In this document: in pieces, positions 7,275-15,108 of the stretch
Layout: each line of letters begins with the position of its first letter
How positions within the stretch are numbered: position 1 is the stretch's first letter
NCBI GenBank assembly: GCA_030620125.1
Contig: JAUXFI010000014.1
Span: 1 to 17,569, forward strand
Reading direction: 5' to 3'
Length of the DNA: 17,569 nucleotides
Source: Anaerolineae bacterium
Lineage (GTDB): Bacteria > Chloroflexota > Anaerolineae > B4-G1
Position numbers and translations under genes: made by a program
The notes under the pieces: model-generated
What the model saw: the letters and a program-made list of their open reading frames with translations, nothing else
Told to the model about the DNA's origin: nothing
Database searches by the model: none

Positions 7275-8345
7275 GTGCTCAATCCTATTGATGCTTTTCT
7301 TGGCCTGTTTTCCCTCGACATTGGTATTGACCTCGGCACGGCCAATACGCTCGTCTACGTGCGGGGCAAGGGTATTGTCATCAACGAACCGTCCTGGGTA
7401 GCCATAGAGAGGAACAGCAGGAAAATCCTTGCCATCGGTGCTGAGGCGAAGGAAATGGTCGGGCGCACGCCCGCCAACATCGTCGCTATCCGTCCTCTGC
7501 GCGACGGCGTTATCTCAGAGTTCGACGTCACCGAAGCGATGCTGGATTACTTTATCAAGAGAGCGCACAGCCATATGCTGCTTCCTTTCCCCCGTCCCCG
7601 CGTCGTCGTGGGTATCCCCAGCGGTGTGACCGAGGTCGAGAAGCGCGCGGTGTACGACGCCACCATATCCGCCGGTGCACGGGAGGCGTTTTTGATTGAG
7701 GAACCGATAGCGGCGGCTATCGGGGCTGGGCTGCCGGTGACAGAGGCGCATGGCAGTATGGTCGTGGATATCGGCGGCGGTACGACCGAGGTGGGCGTTT
7801 TCTGCCTGGGGGGTATCGTCGTCAGTCGCTCTCTCCGCATCGCTGGCGACGAGATGGATGAGGATATTATGCAGTACGCTCGCCAAAAGTACAATCTCTA
7901 CGTCGGCGAGCGCATGGCCGAGCGGACCAAGATCAACATCGGGTCGGCGTATCCGCTGCCCGAAGAAATGACGATGACGATGCGCGGACGCAACCTGGTC
8001 ACCGGGTTGCCCGAGGGGATTGAGGTCAGCAGCATCGAGATCCGCGAGGCGTTGAGTGGCTCGGTCAATATCATCGTGGATATGGTCAGGGATGCGCTGG
8101 ACGAGACGCCGCCAGAATTGATCGCCGACCTGATGGAGACCGGCATTTGCATGGCCGGCGGAACTTCTCAGTTAAAGGGCCTGGCTGAACGGCTCAGCGA
8201 AGAGACGAACATGCGTGCCTGGGTGGCCCAAGACGCGATGACCTGCGTGGCCCGTGGCGCAGGCAAGGTGCTGGAGGAACTGGACGTACTCCGTGAGGTG
8301 TTGGTCAGCGCCGACGATCGGCGACCCAGAGCTTCCGGTTTCTGA
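7275..8345 (+). CDS. mreB: Rod-shape-determining actin homologue MreB
   Basis: Bacterial actin that polymerises on the inner face of the membrane and guides the lateral-wall synthesis complex. At 356 residues it has the usual size. Nucleotide-binding motifs are intact: GIDLGTANT (17-25, phosphate 1), VVGIPSGVTEVEKR (111-124), EEPIAAAIG (142-150), DIGGGTTEVGV (165-175, phosphate 2) and AGGTSQLKGL (294-303, adenosine). The hydrophobic N-terminal stretch before residue 15 fits membrane anchoring. The start is GTG 7275, set by TAGGAG six bases upstream. It heads the run mreB-mreC-mreD-mrdA and has its own promoter. A 194-base gap separates it from mreC, which is long for this operon. Confidence 0.97.
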   Translation: MLNPIDAFLGLFSLDIGIDLGTANTLVYVRGKGIVINEPSWVAIERNSRKILAIGAEAKEMVGRTPANIVAIRPLRDGVISEFDVTEAMLDYFIKRAHSHMLLPFPRPRVVVGIPSGVTEVEKRAVYDATISAGAREAFLIEEPIAAAIGAGLPVTEAHGSMVVDIGGGTTEVGVFCLGGIVVSRSLRIAGDEMDEDIMQYARQKYNLYVGERMAERTKINIGSAYPLPEEMTMTMRGRNLVTGLPEGIEVSSIEIREALSGSVNIIVDMVRDALDETPPELIADLMETGICMAGGTSQLKGLAERLSEETNMRAWVAQDAMTCVARGAGKVLEELDVLREVLVSADDRRPRASGF

Positions 8346-8539
8346 AAGGGAACTCTAACGCAGGCTTGCGAGCAGGCTTCAGGCCAGAGTCATCTTTGTC
8401 CAGCGGAAACTATCCCGTTGCTGGTGCTATTCGCAGTTGTTCGGCTGGGCGCGTCTCGATTGGGCTCGACGAGATCTCACGGCAAGGTTTTCGTTAGGCT
8501 GGCAGAGTTACGGCATCTGATCGCCGGTTGGGTGGAATT
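8346..8539 (+). other. mreB-mreC spacer with candidate structured element (copy B)
   Basis: No gene is seen in these 194 bases. Positions 8380-8440 match the element at 19-80 (shared CAGGCC, AGAGT, TCTTTG, CCCG and ATTCGCA). Here ACTAT (8409-8413) faces GCAGT (8433-8437): A-T, C-G and T-A pair, one mismatch and one T-G wobble. Compared with the other copy, G-C has become A-T and T-A has become C-G. Just upstream, GCAGGCTT is repeated at 8360-8367 and 8372-8379, and further on TCTCG can pair with CGAGA (about 8454-8475). No clear promoter or terminator is visible. Confidence 0.35.
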
Positions 8540-9442
8540 ATGAGGGAGTCTCCTCGCTATTCCTGGCTTCCCCTGGTATTGCTTGTCCTCGGATTGTTGC
8601 TCCTGGTGTTCCACGAGGCTGGCCTTTTGACCTCGATGGAGAATGTGCTCCAATACGTGCTTGGCCCATTGCAGCGCGCATTCTCGAGTGTGGCGGATGC
8701 TGTGGGGGGAATGTTCCAGACGGTGCGCGATGTGCGTGAACTACGCGCGCAGGTCGAGGGACTGCGGATGCAGGTGGATGCTCTCACGGTGGAGAACATC
8801 CGCTTGAAAGAGTACGAGGCCGAGGTTCAGCAACTGCGTGCCCTGCTCAACTTTGCCAGCGAGTATCCGATCTCGGCCCCCCTGGGCGCTGATGTGATCG
8901 AACTAGAGGCCTGCAAGACTTTCCCGTGCGGGGAGGTAGTGGGCACAGAACCGAATCCCTACCTGAGATACGTCACCATAAACGTGGGGACACAGCAAGG
9001 AGTAGAGGTGGGGATGCCGGTCGTCAGTGGTGGAGCCGTGTTGATAGGGCGGGTCGCGCAGGTCGGCCCGCGCACGGCCAAGGTGCAACTTCTCACCGAC
9101 CCCGATAGTTCCGTTGCGGCCCTTCTTCAGACTTCCCGTCAAACCGGCCTGGTCGTGGGCCAACACGATGGCACGTTGCACATGGAATATATCTCACAAG
9201 AGGAGAGTATCAGCGTCGGCGATATTGTGCTGACCTCCGGGCTGGGCGGTTTGATGCCCAAGGGGTTGGTCATCGGCCAGGTGACCGAGGTGCAGCAGAT
9301 GGACTATGCGCTGTTTCAGGTAACCATCGTGCGGCCGGCGGTGGACTTTTCGCGGCTGGAATTGGTGTTGGTGATCACCGCGTTTGAGCAGATTCCTCTC
9401 GAGGAGGTTCTGCCAGAAGAGGCTCTGCCCGAAGAGCCATGA
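8540..9442 (+). CDS. mreC: Rod-shape-determining protein MreC
   Basis: Membrane-anchored scaffold that binds and activates PBP2 on the outer side of the membrane and links it to MreB and MreD. The 300-residue protein has a short charged N-terminus, one membrane segment (about 10-24), a coiled coil (about 62-103, ending VQQLRALLNF) and the two-lobed beta domain, with typical YVTINVGTQQGVEVGMPVV, LIGRVAQVGP, VQLLTDPDSSVAALL and GDIVLTSGLGGLMPKGLVIG. A cysteine pair in EACKTFPCGE (C125, C130) precedes the first beta lobe, where other members usually go straight into a short arginine/aspartate stretch. ATG 8540 is preferred over TTG 8528; the GGTGGA site before it is close. The C-terminus is an acidic repeat, LPEEALPEEP. 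Confidence 0.93.
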   Translation: MRESPRYSWLPLVLLVLGLLLLVFHEAGLLTSMENVLQYVLGPLQRAFSSVADAVGGMFQTVRDVRELRAQVEGLRMQVDALTVENIRLKEYEAEVQQLRALLNFASEYPISAPLGADVIELEACKTFPCGEVVGTEPNPYLRYVTINVGTQQGVEVGMPVVSGGAVLIGRVAQVGPRTAKVQLLTDPDSSVAALLQTSRQTGLVVGQHDGTLHMEYISQEESISVGDIVLTSGLGGLMPKGLVIGQVTEVQQMDYALFQVTIVRPAVDFSRLELVLVITAFEQIPLEEVLPEEALPEEP

Positions 9443-9447
9443 TCTAG

Positions 9448-9461
9448 TGCGTAATGCGTAA
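9448..9461 (+). repeat. Tandem heptamer TGCGTAA x2
   Basis: Two perfect copies of TGCGTAA stand back to back in the 45-base gap between mreC and mreD. It looks like the remnant of a short tandem-repeat element rather than a regulatory site, and it supplies a stop codon (TAA 9452-9454) in the mreD frame, which bars any longer mreD. Confidence 0.5.
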
Positions 9462-9487
9462 CCAGGGGGTGCGAGATAGAAGCGTAT

Positions 9488-9976
9488 TTGACCGTTCCTC
9501 TTCTGATCGGCGTGGCCTTGATCCAGAGCGTCTTGCTGTCGCGGGTGGATCTATGGGGGGCGCGGCCAGATTTGATGTTGCTGGTCGTATTGGCCTGGGC
9601 CGTAGTGCGAGGCGTAGACGAGGGGCTGATGTGGGCTTTTGTCGGCGGGTTGATCATTGACTTGCTCTCCGGCGGGCCTCTGGGCGCGACTGTGTTGGCC
9701 CTGTTGGTGGCGGCGTTTCTGGCCGGTCAGCCGTGGGGACGAGATATCGGTTCGCCGGTGGCACACTTGCTGCTCGTGGCGCTTCTCGGCGCTGTGGTCT
9801 ACCACCTGGTGCTGCTGATCGTTCTGGCCTGGACTGGGCACACGGTGGATTGGGGCTATGCGCTGTTGCGGGTGGCAGCTCCGTCGGCGCTGCTCACCGT
9901 GGCGCTGATCCCATTCGTCAAACGGCCATTGGACTGGCTGGAGCGGAGAATCGAGGGAGAGAGGTTCGCGCTGTGA
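9488..9976 (+). CDS. mreD: Rod-shape-determining membrane protein MreD
   Basis: Integral membrane member of the elongasome, positioned as always between mreC and mrdA. The 162 residues are mostly hydrophobic, with about five membrane helices, and carry the family-like start LIGVALIQSVLLSRVDLWGARPDLMLLVV and the conserved WAFVGGLIIDLLSGGPLGATVLAL (helix 3 with DLLSG.PLG). The C-terminus is charged (RPLDWLERRIEGER). The only start that fits is TTG 9488; an in-frame TAA at 9452 and no ATG or GTG between exclude a longer form, and no strong ribosome site is present, so translation may be weak or coupled to mreC. Its stop overlaps the mrdA start codon (GTGA, 9973-9976). Confidence 0.88.
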   Translation: MTVPLLIGVALIQSVLLSRVDLWGARPDLMLLVVLAWAVVRGVDEGLMWAFVGGLIIDLLSGGPLGATVLALLVAAFLAGQPWGRDIGSPVAHLLLVALLGAVVYHLVLLIVLAWTGHTVDWGYALLRVAAPSALLTVALIPFVKRPLDWLERRIEGERFAL

Positions 9977-12000
9977 GTCAACAGAAAGCGACGCCACGGG
10001 CTGCTCAGAGTAGCTGGCAGGTGCGCTGGACGGCGATCAGGGGGGCGCCTCGGGTCGTTGCGCTGGGCTTGCTGATCCTGGGCATCTTTGGGGTTTTCGG
10101 CTGGCGCTTGTGGAATCTGCAGTTCGTGGAGGGTGAGTATTACCGCGAGCGGGCGGAGTGGCAGAGCACGCGGCACATCGTTATCCCTGCTGCCCGGGGC
10201 ATCATCTACGACCGTGATGGCACTACGCTGGTGCGCAACATACCCGATTTCGACGTCTCGGTCGTTCCCGCCTACCTGCCCGACGATGAGAATGAGGCGG
10301 AGGACGTGCTCATCCGCCTGGCTATATTGCTCGGTATGCCCTATACCACGTCTGGAATGGGGACAGGCGGAGATGATCCCCCGCCCGGTCTGCGCGACGT
10401 ATTGCGTGATACGCTGCGCGACGAATTCGGAAATCCATTGCCTTTCGACACGTATTATCGCCCGGTGGTGGTCAAGCAGGGGGTGGAGCGAGACACGGCG
10501 ATGCTGGTGGAGCAGCAAGCATTTCTCCTGCCTGGCGTTTCGGTCCAGGTGGAGTCGGTGCGCGATTACCCTTATGGCCCGCTGGTGTCGCAGGTGTTGG
10601 GATACCTGCAACCCATTCCCGAGGAGGACGTGGAGGAGTACGATGAGCTAGGCTACGATTCGGCCACGGATCGCATTGGCCGGGCCGGCATCGAGGCGAC
10701 TTACGAGGACGTGTTGCGGGGGCAGAAGGGCAAGCAGATCGTCGAGGATGACGTGATGGGCCGGGTGATCCGCGTGATCGAGGAGCAGGCCGTGCCTGTG
10801 CCTGGCAACAATGTCTATCTGACGCTTGCTCTCGACTTGCAGCAGTTCGTCGAGGAGACATTGCAGGCTGGGATGGAAAAACCGAACGTGAACTCGCCGC
10901 GCGGGGTGGTGATTGTGATGAACCCACAGACGGGCGAGATACTGGCGCTGGTCAGCCTGCCGACTTATGATAACAACATTTTCACCCAGGGCGTCACCGC
11001 GCGTGATCTGCGCAGTTTCGAAGACGTTCACCGGCCATTGGTGAACCACGCTATCTCGGATCGCCTGCCGCCTGGTTCGACGTTCAAGATCGTGGTGGCC
11101 GCGGCCGCTCTGCAGGAAGAAGTGGTGACGCCACGCACACGTCTTACTTGCCCGGGCAAGATTATCCTGCCCAACAAGTATTTTCCCGATGACCCTAGCC
11201 GCGCGCAGTCTTTCTACTGTTGGAAGCGGAGCGGCCACGGCTCGCTGGACATAGTGGGAGGGATCGCTCATTCGTGCGACGTTTTTTTCTACAAGGTCGG
11301 TGGTGGTTTCAAGGAGACGCACTTTGATGGGCTGGGGGTGGCCCGCATTGCCCACTATGCTCGATTGTTCGGCTTTGGTGAACGCACCGGTGTAGAGTTG
11401 ACAGCCGAGGTCGGTGGTACGGTGCCCACGTCGGATTGGAAGCGGCACACTCATGGCGAGAGTTGGACCACCGGCGACACGTATAACCTGGCAATCGGGC
11501 AGGGTTATCTCACCGTCACGCCGCTACAGATGCTCAATGCCGTCAACGTAGTCGCCAACGGCGGCACGCTCTATCGCTCGCGTATCGTGCACCACGTCAC
11601 CGATGCCCAGGGGGTCGTGACTCGGGCTTTTGAGCCAGAGATCATCAGCACGCTGCCCATCAGCGCGGAGCACTGGTCGCTGGTCCAGCAGGGGATGGAG
11701 GGGGCGGTGGCCTACGGCACGGCGGCCAAACGCGGTCAAATCGAGGGGCTGCGCATCGCCGGCAAGACGGGCACGGCTCAGTTCTGCGACGATATTATGT
11801 GTGGCGTCGGGTATCAACAGCCGGAACACGCCTGGTTTGCCGCATACGCGCCGGTGGAGGAGCCAGAGGTCTCCGTCATCGTCTTTTTGTACAATGGCGG
11901 AGAGGGCTCTGTGGCGGCGGTGCCGCTGGCCCACGACATTCTGGAATACTACTTTGGCCTCGGTGAGACTGAGCTTGAGGATGAGGCTGCAACTGAATGA
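9973..12000 (+). CDS. mrdA: Penicillin-binding protein 2, peptidoglycan transpeptidase
   Basis: Class B PBP that cross-links new peptidoglycan during elongation, working with the SEDS polymerase RodA. The 675-residue protein has one membrane anchor (about 27-47), the dimerisation/pedestal domain beginning at AARGIIYDRDG (73-83), and the transpeptidase domain with the acylated S369 in STFK (369-372), S434-C435-D436 and K598-T599-G600. DRIGRAGIEATYEDVLRG and GHGSLDIVGGIAHSCDVFFY are characteristic of PBP2. C605 and C610 lie just after the KTG motif in an insertion-like loop. The start is GTG 9973, four bases inside the mreD stop, with GAGGGAGAGAGG upstream; the open frame extends further 5' but there overlaps mreD. 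The acidic tail ends where the next gene has already started. Confidence 0.95.
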   Translation: MSQQKATPRAAQSSWQVRWTAIRGAPRVVALGLLILGIFGVFGWRLWNLQFVEGEYYRERAEWQSTRHIVIPAARGIIYDRDGTTLVRNIPDFDVSVVPAYLPDDENEAEDVLIRLAILLGMPYTTSGMGTGGDDPPPGLRDVLRDTLRDEFGNPLPFDTYYRPVVVKQGVERDTAMLVEQQAFLLPGVSVQVESVRDYPYGPLVSQVLGYLQPIPEEDVEEYDELGYDSATDRIGRAGIEATYEDVLRGQKGKQIVEDDVMGRVIRVIEEQAVPVPGNNVYLTLALDLQQFVEETLQAGMEKPNVNSPRGVVIVMNPQTGEILALVSLPTYDNNIFTQGVTARDLRSFEDVHRPLVNHAISDRLPPGSTFKIVVAAAALQEEVVTPRTRLTCPGKIILPNKYFPDDPSRAQSFYCWKRSGHGSLDIVGGIAHSCDVFFYKVGGGFKETHFDGLGVARIAHYARLFGFGERTGVELTAEVGGTVPTSDWKRHTHGESWTTGDTYNLAIGQGYLTVTPLQMLNAVNVVANGGTLYRSRIVHHVTDAQGVVTRAFEPEIISTLPISAEHWSLVQQGMEGAVAYGTAAKRGQIEGLRIAGKTGTAQFCDDIMCGVGYQQPEHAWFAAYAPVEEPEVSVIVFLYNGGEGSVAAVPLAHDILEYYFGLGETELEDEAATE

Positions 12001-15000
12001 TTCCCTGCGTGCAGCAGGAGTCGGCGGGGCAGGCGCGATCTGGGGGTTGGGCCTGGCCCGCTTGTTGGCGGAAGCGGGTTTCTGGTCACTGCTCTACTTC
12101 TCTCCCCTGGCCGTTGCCGGCGTAGCTATCGCTTGCGCTGCGATAGCTCTCACCCTGTGGTTGTGGAAAATCCGCTTCCTCTACTCCCATACTCCCACAC
12201 CCCCACACTTCCAAGCATTCTCTTCATTTGTCATTCCCCTGACTCTTCCTCTCCTCTACGTCACGGGTATCATCCCGCAGCCCCTCGCCGGCTGCGTGTT
12301 GCTGGCCGGCGGGGCCGTGCTACCGCTGCTGATGGTGTGGGGAGAGCGTGTGCGTTGGATGCCACCCGTCGTGCTGGGCCTGGTGACGTTTGCGCTTTAC
12401 TGGCGCACGATGTTGCCCTCCGTCGGCCAGGCTGATACGTTCGAGTTCCAGGTCGTCGTGCCGCTGTTGCGGGTGGCGCATCCCACCGGCTACCCGCTCT
12501 ACGTCCTGCTGGGCAAGTTGTTCACGCTGCTGCCGCTGGGGAACGTGGCCTGGCGTGTGAGTCTGGCTTCGGCTGTCTTTGCCACCGGCGCGGTACTGGT
12601 GCTCTACCCTCTCGTGCTGCGCCTGACCGGACGGTGGCTGCCGGCCTTCCTGTCCGCGCTGGCCTTTGCCTTCTCGTTCACGTTTTGGTCCCAGGCCATC
12701 GTCGCCGAAGTCTACACCCTGCACAACTTGCTCGTAGCGGTCATCTTGTGGCTTCTACTCGACACACCCCCGCACTCCCACACTCCCACACTTTCCCCAG
12801 CGCGCCGCTGGCAAGCGATCTTTTTCCTGATCGGCCTGAGCCTGACCAATCACCTGACGACGGCGCTGTTGCTGCCCGCCGTGGCGCTGGCCCTGCTTTG
12901 GGATCGGCCGCGGCTGCGACCCAGGGATTGGCTGATCGCCGGGGGGCTTTTGCTCCTGGGTCTGTCGGTCTACCTGTTCATCCCGCTGCGCTGGCCGGCG
13001 TTGAACCACGGCGAGTGGATGTCGCCACGCGACTTTTTCGCTCATATCACCGGTGGGCAATTTCACGGGGCGCTGCGTCTGGACGGCTGGCGTGATCCTG
13101 TCCGCTGGACCATCGTAGGGCGGCTGCTGCGCGAGCCTTTTGGTTGGGTCGGGCTGGGGCTGGCGGCGGTGGGCGTGGTGGGGCTGGCGGTTCGCCAGAG
13201 GCGGGCGCTGGCGCTGACCGGTGTGACCTTTTTGGCTTTTGTCCTCTACGGACTCGACTATTACGTTCCTGACATTTCCGTCTTCCTGATCCCTGCCCAC
13301 CTGATCATTGCGATCTGGATCGGCGCCGGCATCGTCTTCCTCATTGATCTTCTCTCAACCCTGGCGAGGGTTAGGTGGCGGCCTCCGTTTCATTGTTCAT
13401 TGTTCATTGCTTCATTATTCATTATTCATTGCCTCAGCCGCCTATGGCTAAACCTGCCCCTGGTGGACCAGAGCCACAATCGGGGCGGTTATGCCTGGGG
13501 CCAATACGTGTTGAGCCTGCCGCTGGCGTCGGATAGCGCGGTGCTGGCCGACGTGGAAAAGTTCGCCCCGCTGTACTATTTACAACAGATCGAGGGGGTG
13601 CGGCCCGATCTCGACTTGCTGTTGCTAGGCAGCGAGGTGCTCTACCAGGCGGAACTGGCCGCGCGCCTGGGGATGGGACAGACGGTCTACCTGGCGCGTT
13701 ACCTGCCGCACCTGGAGGGACTGCACCTGCGCTCGGTGGGGCCGCTGGTGGAGGTGGGAGCAGAGTCCTTCGGATACCCCTCTCCCGATTTTGGGAGAGG
13801 GGACGGGGGTGAAGGCGGAGATGAGGCGGGCGCGCGCTTTGGGAAAGAGATCCGGCTGCTGGATGCCGAGGCGAGCGCCGATCCGTTGGGGCGGGCGTTG
13901 TACCATTTGACGCTCTACTGGCGGGCCGAGACGCAGGTGAACGGTGACTTTGTCGCGCGGCTGCGGTTGGTGGATGGTGACGGCAAAGTGCGCTGGGTGA
14001 GCGACGGGGCGCGGCCTGTGGCAGGTCTGTACCCGACCAACGGTTGGCCCGTGGGCGTGGTAGTGTCCGACTACCACGAGGTGACGATCCCACCCTGGCT
14101 GCCAGGCGGGGAGTACAGGCTGGAGGTAGGGCTGTTCCCTCCCTTCGGCGATACGGGGCTGGAGGTGGACGGGACGGCGAGCGCCTGGTTGACACTGAGC
14201 ACCCTGCGAATTGTATCGCCTTCCGCTCCCCTGCCTGCCCTGCCTCATGAACGGCGTTACTGCTTTGACGGCGGCGCGTGGCTGACGGGCTATGATCTGG
14301 CCAGCGAAATCCTCGCCAGCGCGCCGTTCGTGGTTGATCTCTCCTGGCACGGGGTCGAGACGGACGAGGAAGTGCGCCTGGCCTGGGTGGACACCCACGG
14401 CCGGGAGGTCGGGGCGGCTGCTTTTCCTCTCGCGGGTGGGGCGTTGCGCAGCCGTCACGTCATCACAGCGCCTCGGAGCGCCGGCGACTATACACTGAAC
14501 GTGGGCCTGGCAGACCGGGCCGCCCGCTGCGGCTGGCTGGCCCAGCCGGCCGATGATTGCCCGCTCGCTGTAGTCGAGGTGACACCGGCGCAAGAGGGGT
14601 TGGCGAACTTTGCGGACCTGGTGCTCCTGCTGGACGCTGAGGTCGCCAAGAATAGCGCGCGACCGGGAGAGGGTGTCCCCGTAAACCTGCGGTGGCGCGC
14701 ATTACGAGCGCTGGATGAGGACTATACTGTCTTTGTGCACCTGGTAGGCCCCGACGGGCGACTGCACGGGCAGGTTGATATGTGGCCGGTGCAAGGGAGC
14801 TATCCAACCAGCCAGTGGACGGTTGGCGAGGAACTGGCCGATCCCTACGAGGTGAGATTGGATTCCGACGCTCCGGCCGGTCACTACCGGGTCGAGGTCG
14901 GTTGGTATCTGCTGGCGACGATGCAGCGCTTGCACATCGTGGAGGCGGGCGGACGTCCGACTGGCGATTCCTTCGTCGCGGGCGAGTTTGAGGTTGGTGA

Positions 15001-15004
15001 TTGA
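11981..15004 (+). CDS. DUF2723 / GT117-type membrane glycosyltransferase with C-terminal beta modules
   Basis: A 1007-residue membrane protein. The N-terminal half carries many hydrophobic helices and the DUF2723 core: FALYWRTMLPSVGQADTFEF (about 137-157) and HPTGYPLYVLLGKLF (about 167-181), the conserved D..EF and HP.GYPLY motifs of the family related to lipid-linked-sugar glycosyltransferases (TMEM260/GT117). It probably moves a sugar from a polyprenyl carrier to an extracytoplasmic acceptor; donor and acceptor are unknown. The C-terminal part (about 640-1007) looks like three beta-sandwich modules; the first and third share an LxWRA start, GxYPTxxWxVG and a late GxYRLEVG strand. ATG 11981 follows GAGCTTGAGG and overlaps mrdA by 20 bases, so translation is coupled. 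Four simple-repeat or palindromic stretches are embedded in frame. The gene interrupts the usual mrdA-minC order. Confidence 0.82.
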   Translation: MRLQLNDSLRAAGVGGAGAIWGLGLARLLAEAGFWSLLYFSPLAVAGVAIACAAIALTLWLWKIRFLYSHTPTPPHFQAFSSFVIPLTLPLLYVTGIIPQPLAGCVLLAGGAVLPLLMVWGERVRWMPPVVLGLVTFALYWRTMLPSVGQADTFEFQVVVPLLRVAHPTGYPLYVLLGKLFTLLPLGNVAWRVSLASAVFATGAVLVLYPLVLRLTGRWLPAFLSALAFAFSFTFWSQAIVAEVYTLHNLLVAVILWLLLDTPPHSHTPTLSPARRWQAIFFLIGLSLTNHLTTALLLPAVALALLWDRPRLRPRDWLIAGGLLLLGLSVYLFIPLRWPALNHGEWMSPRDFFAHITGGQFHGALRLDGWRDPVRWTIVGRLLREPFGWVGLGLAAVGVVGLAVRQRRALALTGVTFLAFVLYGLDYYVPDISVFLIPAHLIIAIWIGAGIVFLIDLLSTLARVRWRPPFHCSLFIASLFIIHCLSRLWLNLPLVDQSHNRGGYAWGQYVLSLPLASDSAVLADVEKFAPLYYLQQIEGVRPDLDLLLLGSEVLYQAELAARLGMGQTVYLARYLPHLEGLHLRSVGPLVEVGAESFGYPSPDFGRGDGGEGGDEAGARFGKEIRLLDAEASADPLGRALYHLTLYWRAETQVNGDFVARLRLVDGDGKVRWVSDGARPVAGLYPTNGWPVGVVVSDYHEVTIPPWLPGGEYRLEVGLFPPFGDTGLEVDGTASAWLTLSTLRIVSPSAPLPALPHERRYCFDGGAWLTGYDLASEILASAPFVVDLSWHGVETDEEVRLAWVDTHGREVGAAAFPLAGGALRSRHVITAPRSAGDYTLNVGLADRAARCGWLAQPADDCPLAVVEVTPAQEGLANFADLVLLLDAEVAKNSARPGEGVPVNLRWRALRALDEDYTVFVHLVGPDGRLHGQVDMWPVQGSYPTSQWTVGEELADPYEVRLDSDAPAGHYRVEVGWYLLATMQRLHIVEAGGRPTGDSFVAGEFEVGD
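12182..12213 (+). repeat. In-frame octamer repeat 1 inside the DUF2723 gene
   Basis: Four degenerate octamers, TACTCCCA, TACTCCCA, CACCCCCA and CACTTCCA, run without a break. They encode SHTPTPPH in a polar loop between hydrophobic segments. The pyrimidine-rich run continues to about 12260. The sequence is very unlike the surrounding GC-rich codons, and 22 bases from 12191 nearly match the repeat at 12774. Confidence 0.6.
12763..12798 (+). repeat. In-frame octamer repeat 2 inside the DUF2723 gene
   Basis: CACACCCC, CGCACTCC, CACACTCC and CACACTTT followed by CCCC. It encodes TPPHSHTPTLSP in another polar loop and shares the core ACTCCCACAC.CCCACACTT with the repeat at 12191-12212, so both belong to one element family. 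Confidence 0.6.
13388..13430 (+). repeat. In-frame heptamer repeat inside the DUF2723 gene
   Basis: About six heptamers of the form (A/G)TTCATT, with one extra base near 13410. It is AT-rich within a GC-rich gene and encodes HCSLFIASLFIIHC, so it adds a hydrophobic stretch next to an existing membrane segment. It resembles the short tandemly repeated heptamers known between genes in cyanobacteria and other bacteria. Confidence 0.6.
13777..13815 (+). repeat. In-frame palindromic element inside the DUF2723 gene
   Basis: CCCCTCTCCC (13777-13786), a 6-base loop GATTTT, and GGGAGAGGGG (13793-13802) form a perfect 10-pair hairpin, followed by ACGGGGGTGAAGG. This has the look of a small dispersed palindrome usually found between genes. 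Here it is read through as PSPDFGRGDGGEGG in a loop ahead of the beta modules. Confidence 0.65.
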
Positions 15005-15046
15005 GGCTGCTTCTGTGGGGCCGCCGGGTGACGCGCCTGATGAAAA

Positions 15047-15076
15047 CCGGGCAGTTGCACGATGCGCCCAGTTTTT
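15047..15076 (+). terminator. Possible intrinsic terminator after the DUF2723 gene
   Basis: GGGC (15049-15052) pairs with GCCC (15066-15069), with an inner GCA/TGC pair of arms (GCA-cga-TGC) and a bulge, then AGTTTTTG. The stem is imperfect but the T-run is in place 43 bases after the stop codon. It overlaps the start of the next promoter. Confidence 0.45.
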
Positions 15077-15108
15077 GCGATTCTATGTCCTGTGTTATAA
15101 TCTATAGT
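15072..15108 (+). promoter_or_regulatory. Promoter of the minCDE-rodA group
   Basis: Consensus -10 TATAAT at 15096-15101 with an extended TGT (15093-15095). A TTGCGA at 15075-15080 may be the -35, with a short 15-base spacer. The leader to minC would be about 180 bases. A second weaker -10, TACAAT, lies at 15192-15197. The leader contains a hairpin CCCAG-tttcgg-CTGGG (15214-15229). Confidence 0.65.

Noticed and set aside
7106..7291. Short plus-strand frame upstream of mreB
   Set aside because: It runs through the mreB promoter and leader, lacks a ribosome site and resembles no protein.
9733..9972. N-terminal extension of PBP2 into mreD
   Set aside because: The extra residues overlap mreD in another frame and are not PBP-like; GTG 9973 has a good ribosome site and begins a normal PBP2 N-terminus.
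12182..13430. Tandem octamers and heptamers as a CRISPR array
   Set aside because: Units are 7-8 bases with no spacers, and no cas gene is present.
13625..14593. 322-residue antisense frame within the DUF2723 gene
   Set aside because: Low-complexity arginine/proline/glutamine-rich translation with no ribosome site; a shadow of the plus-strand gene.
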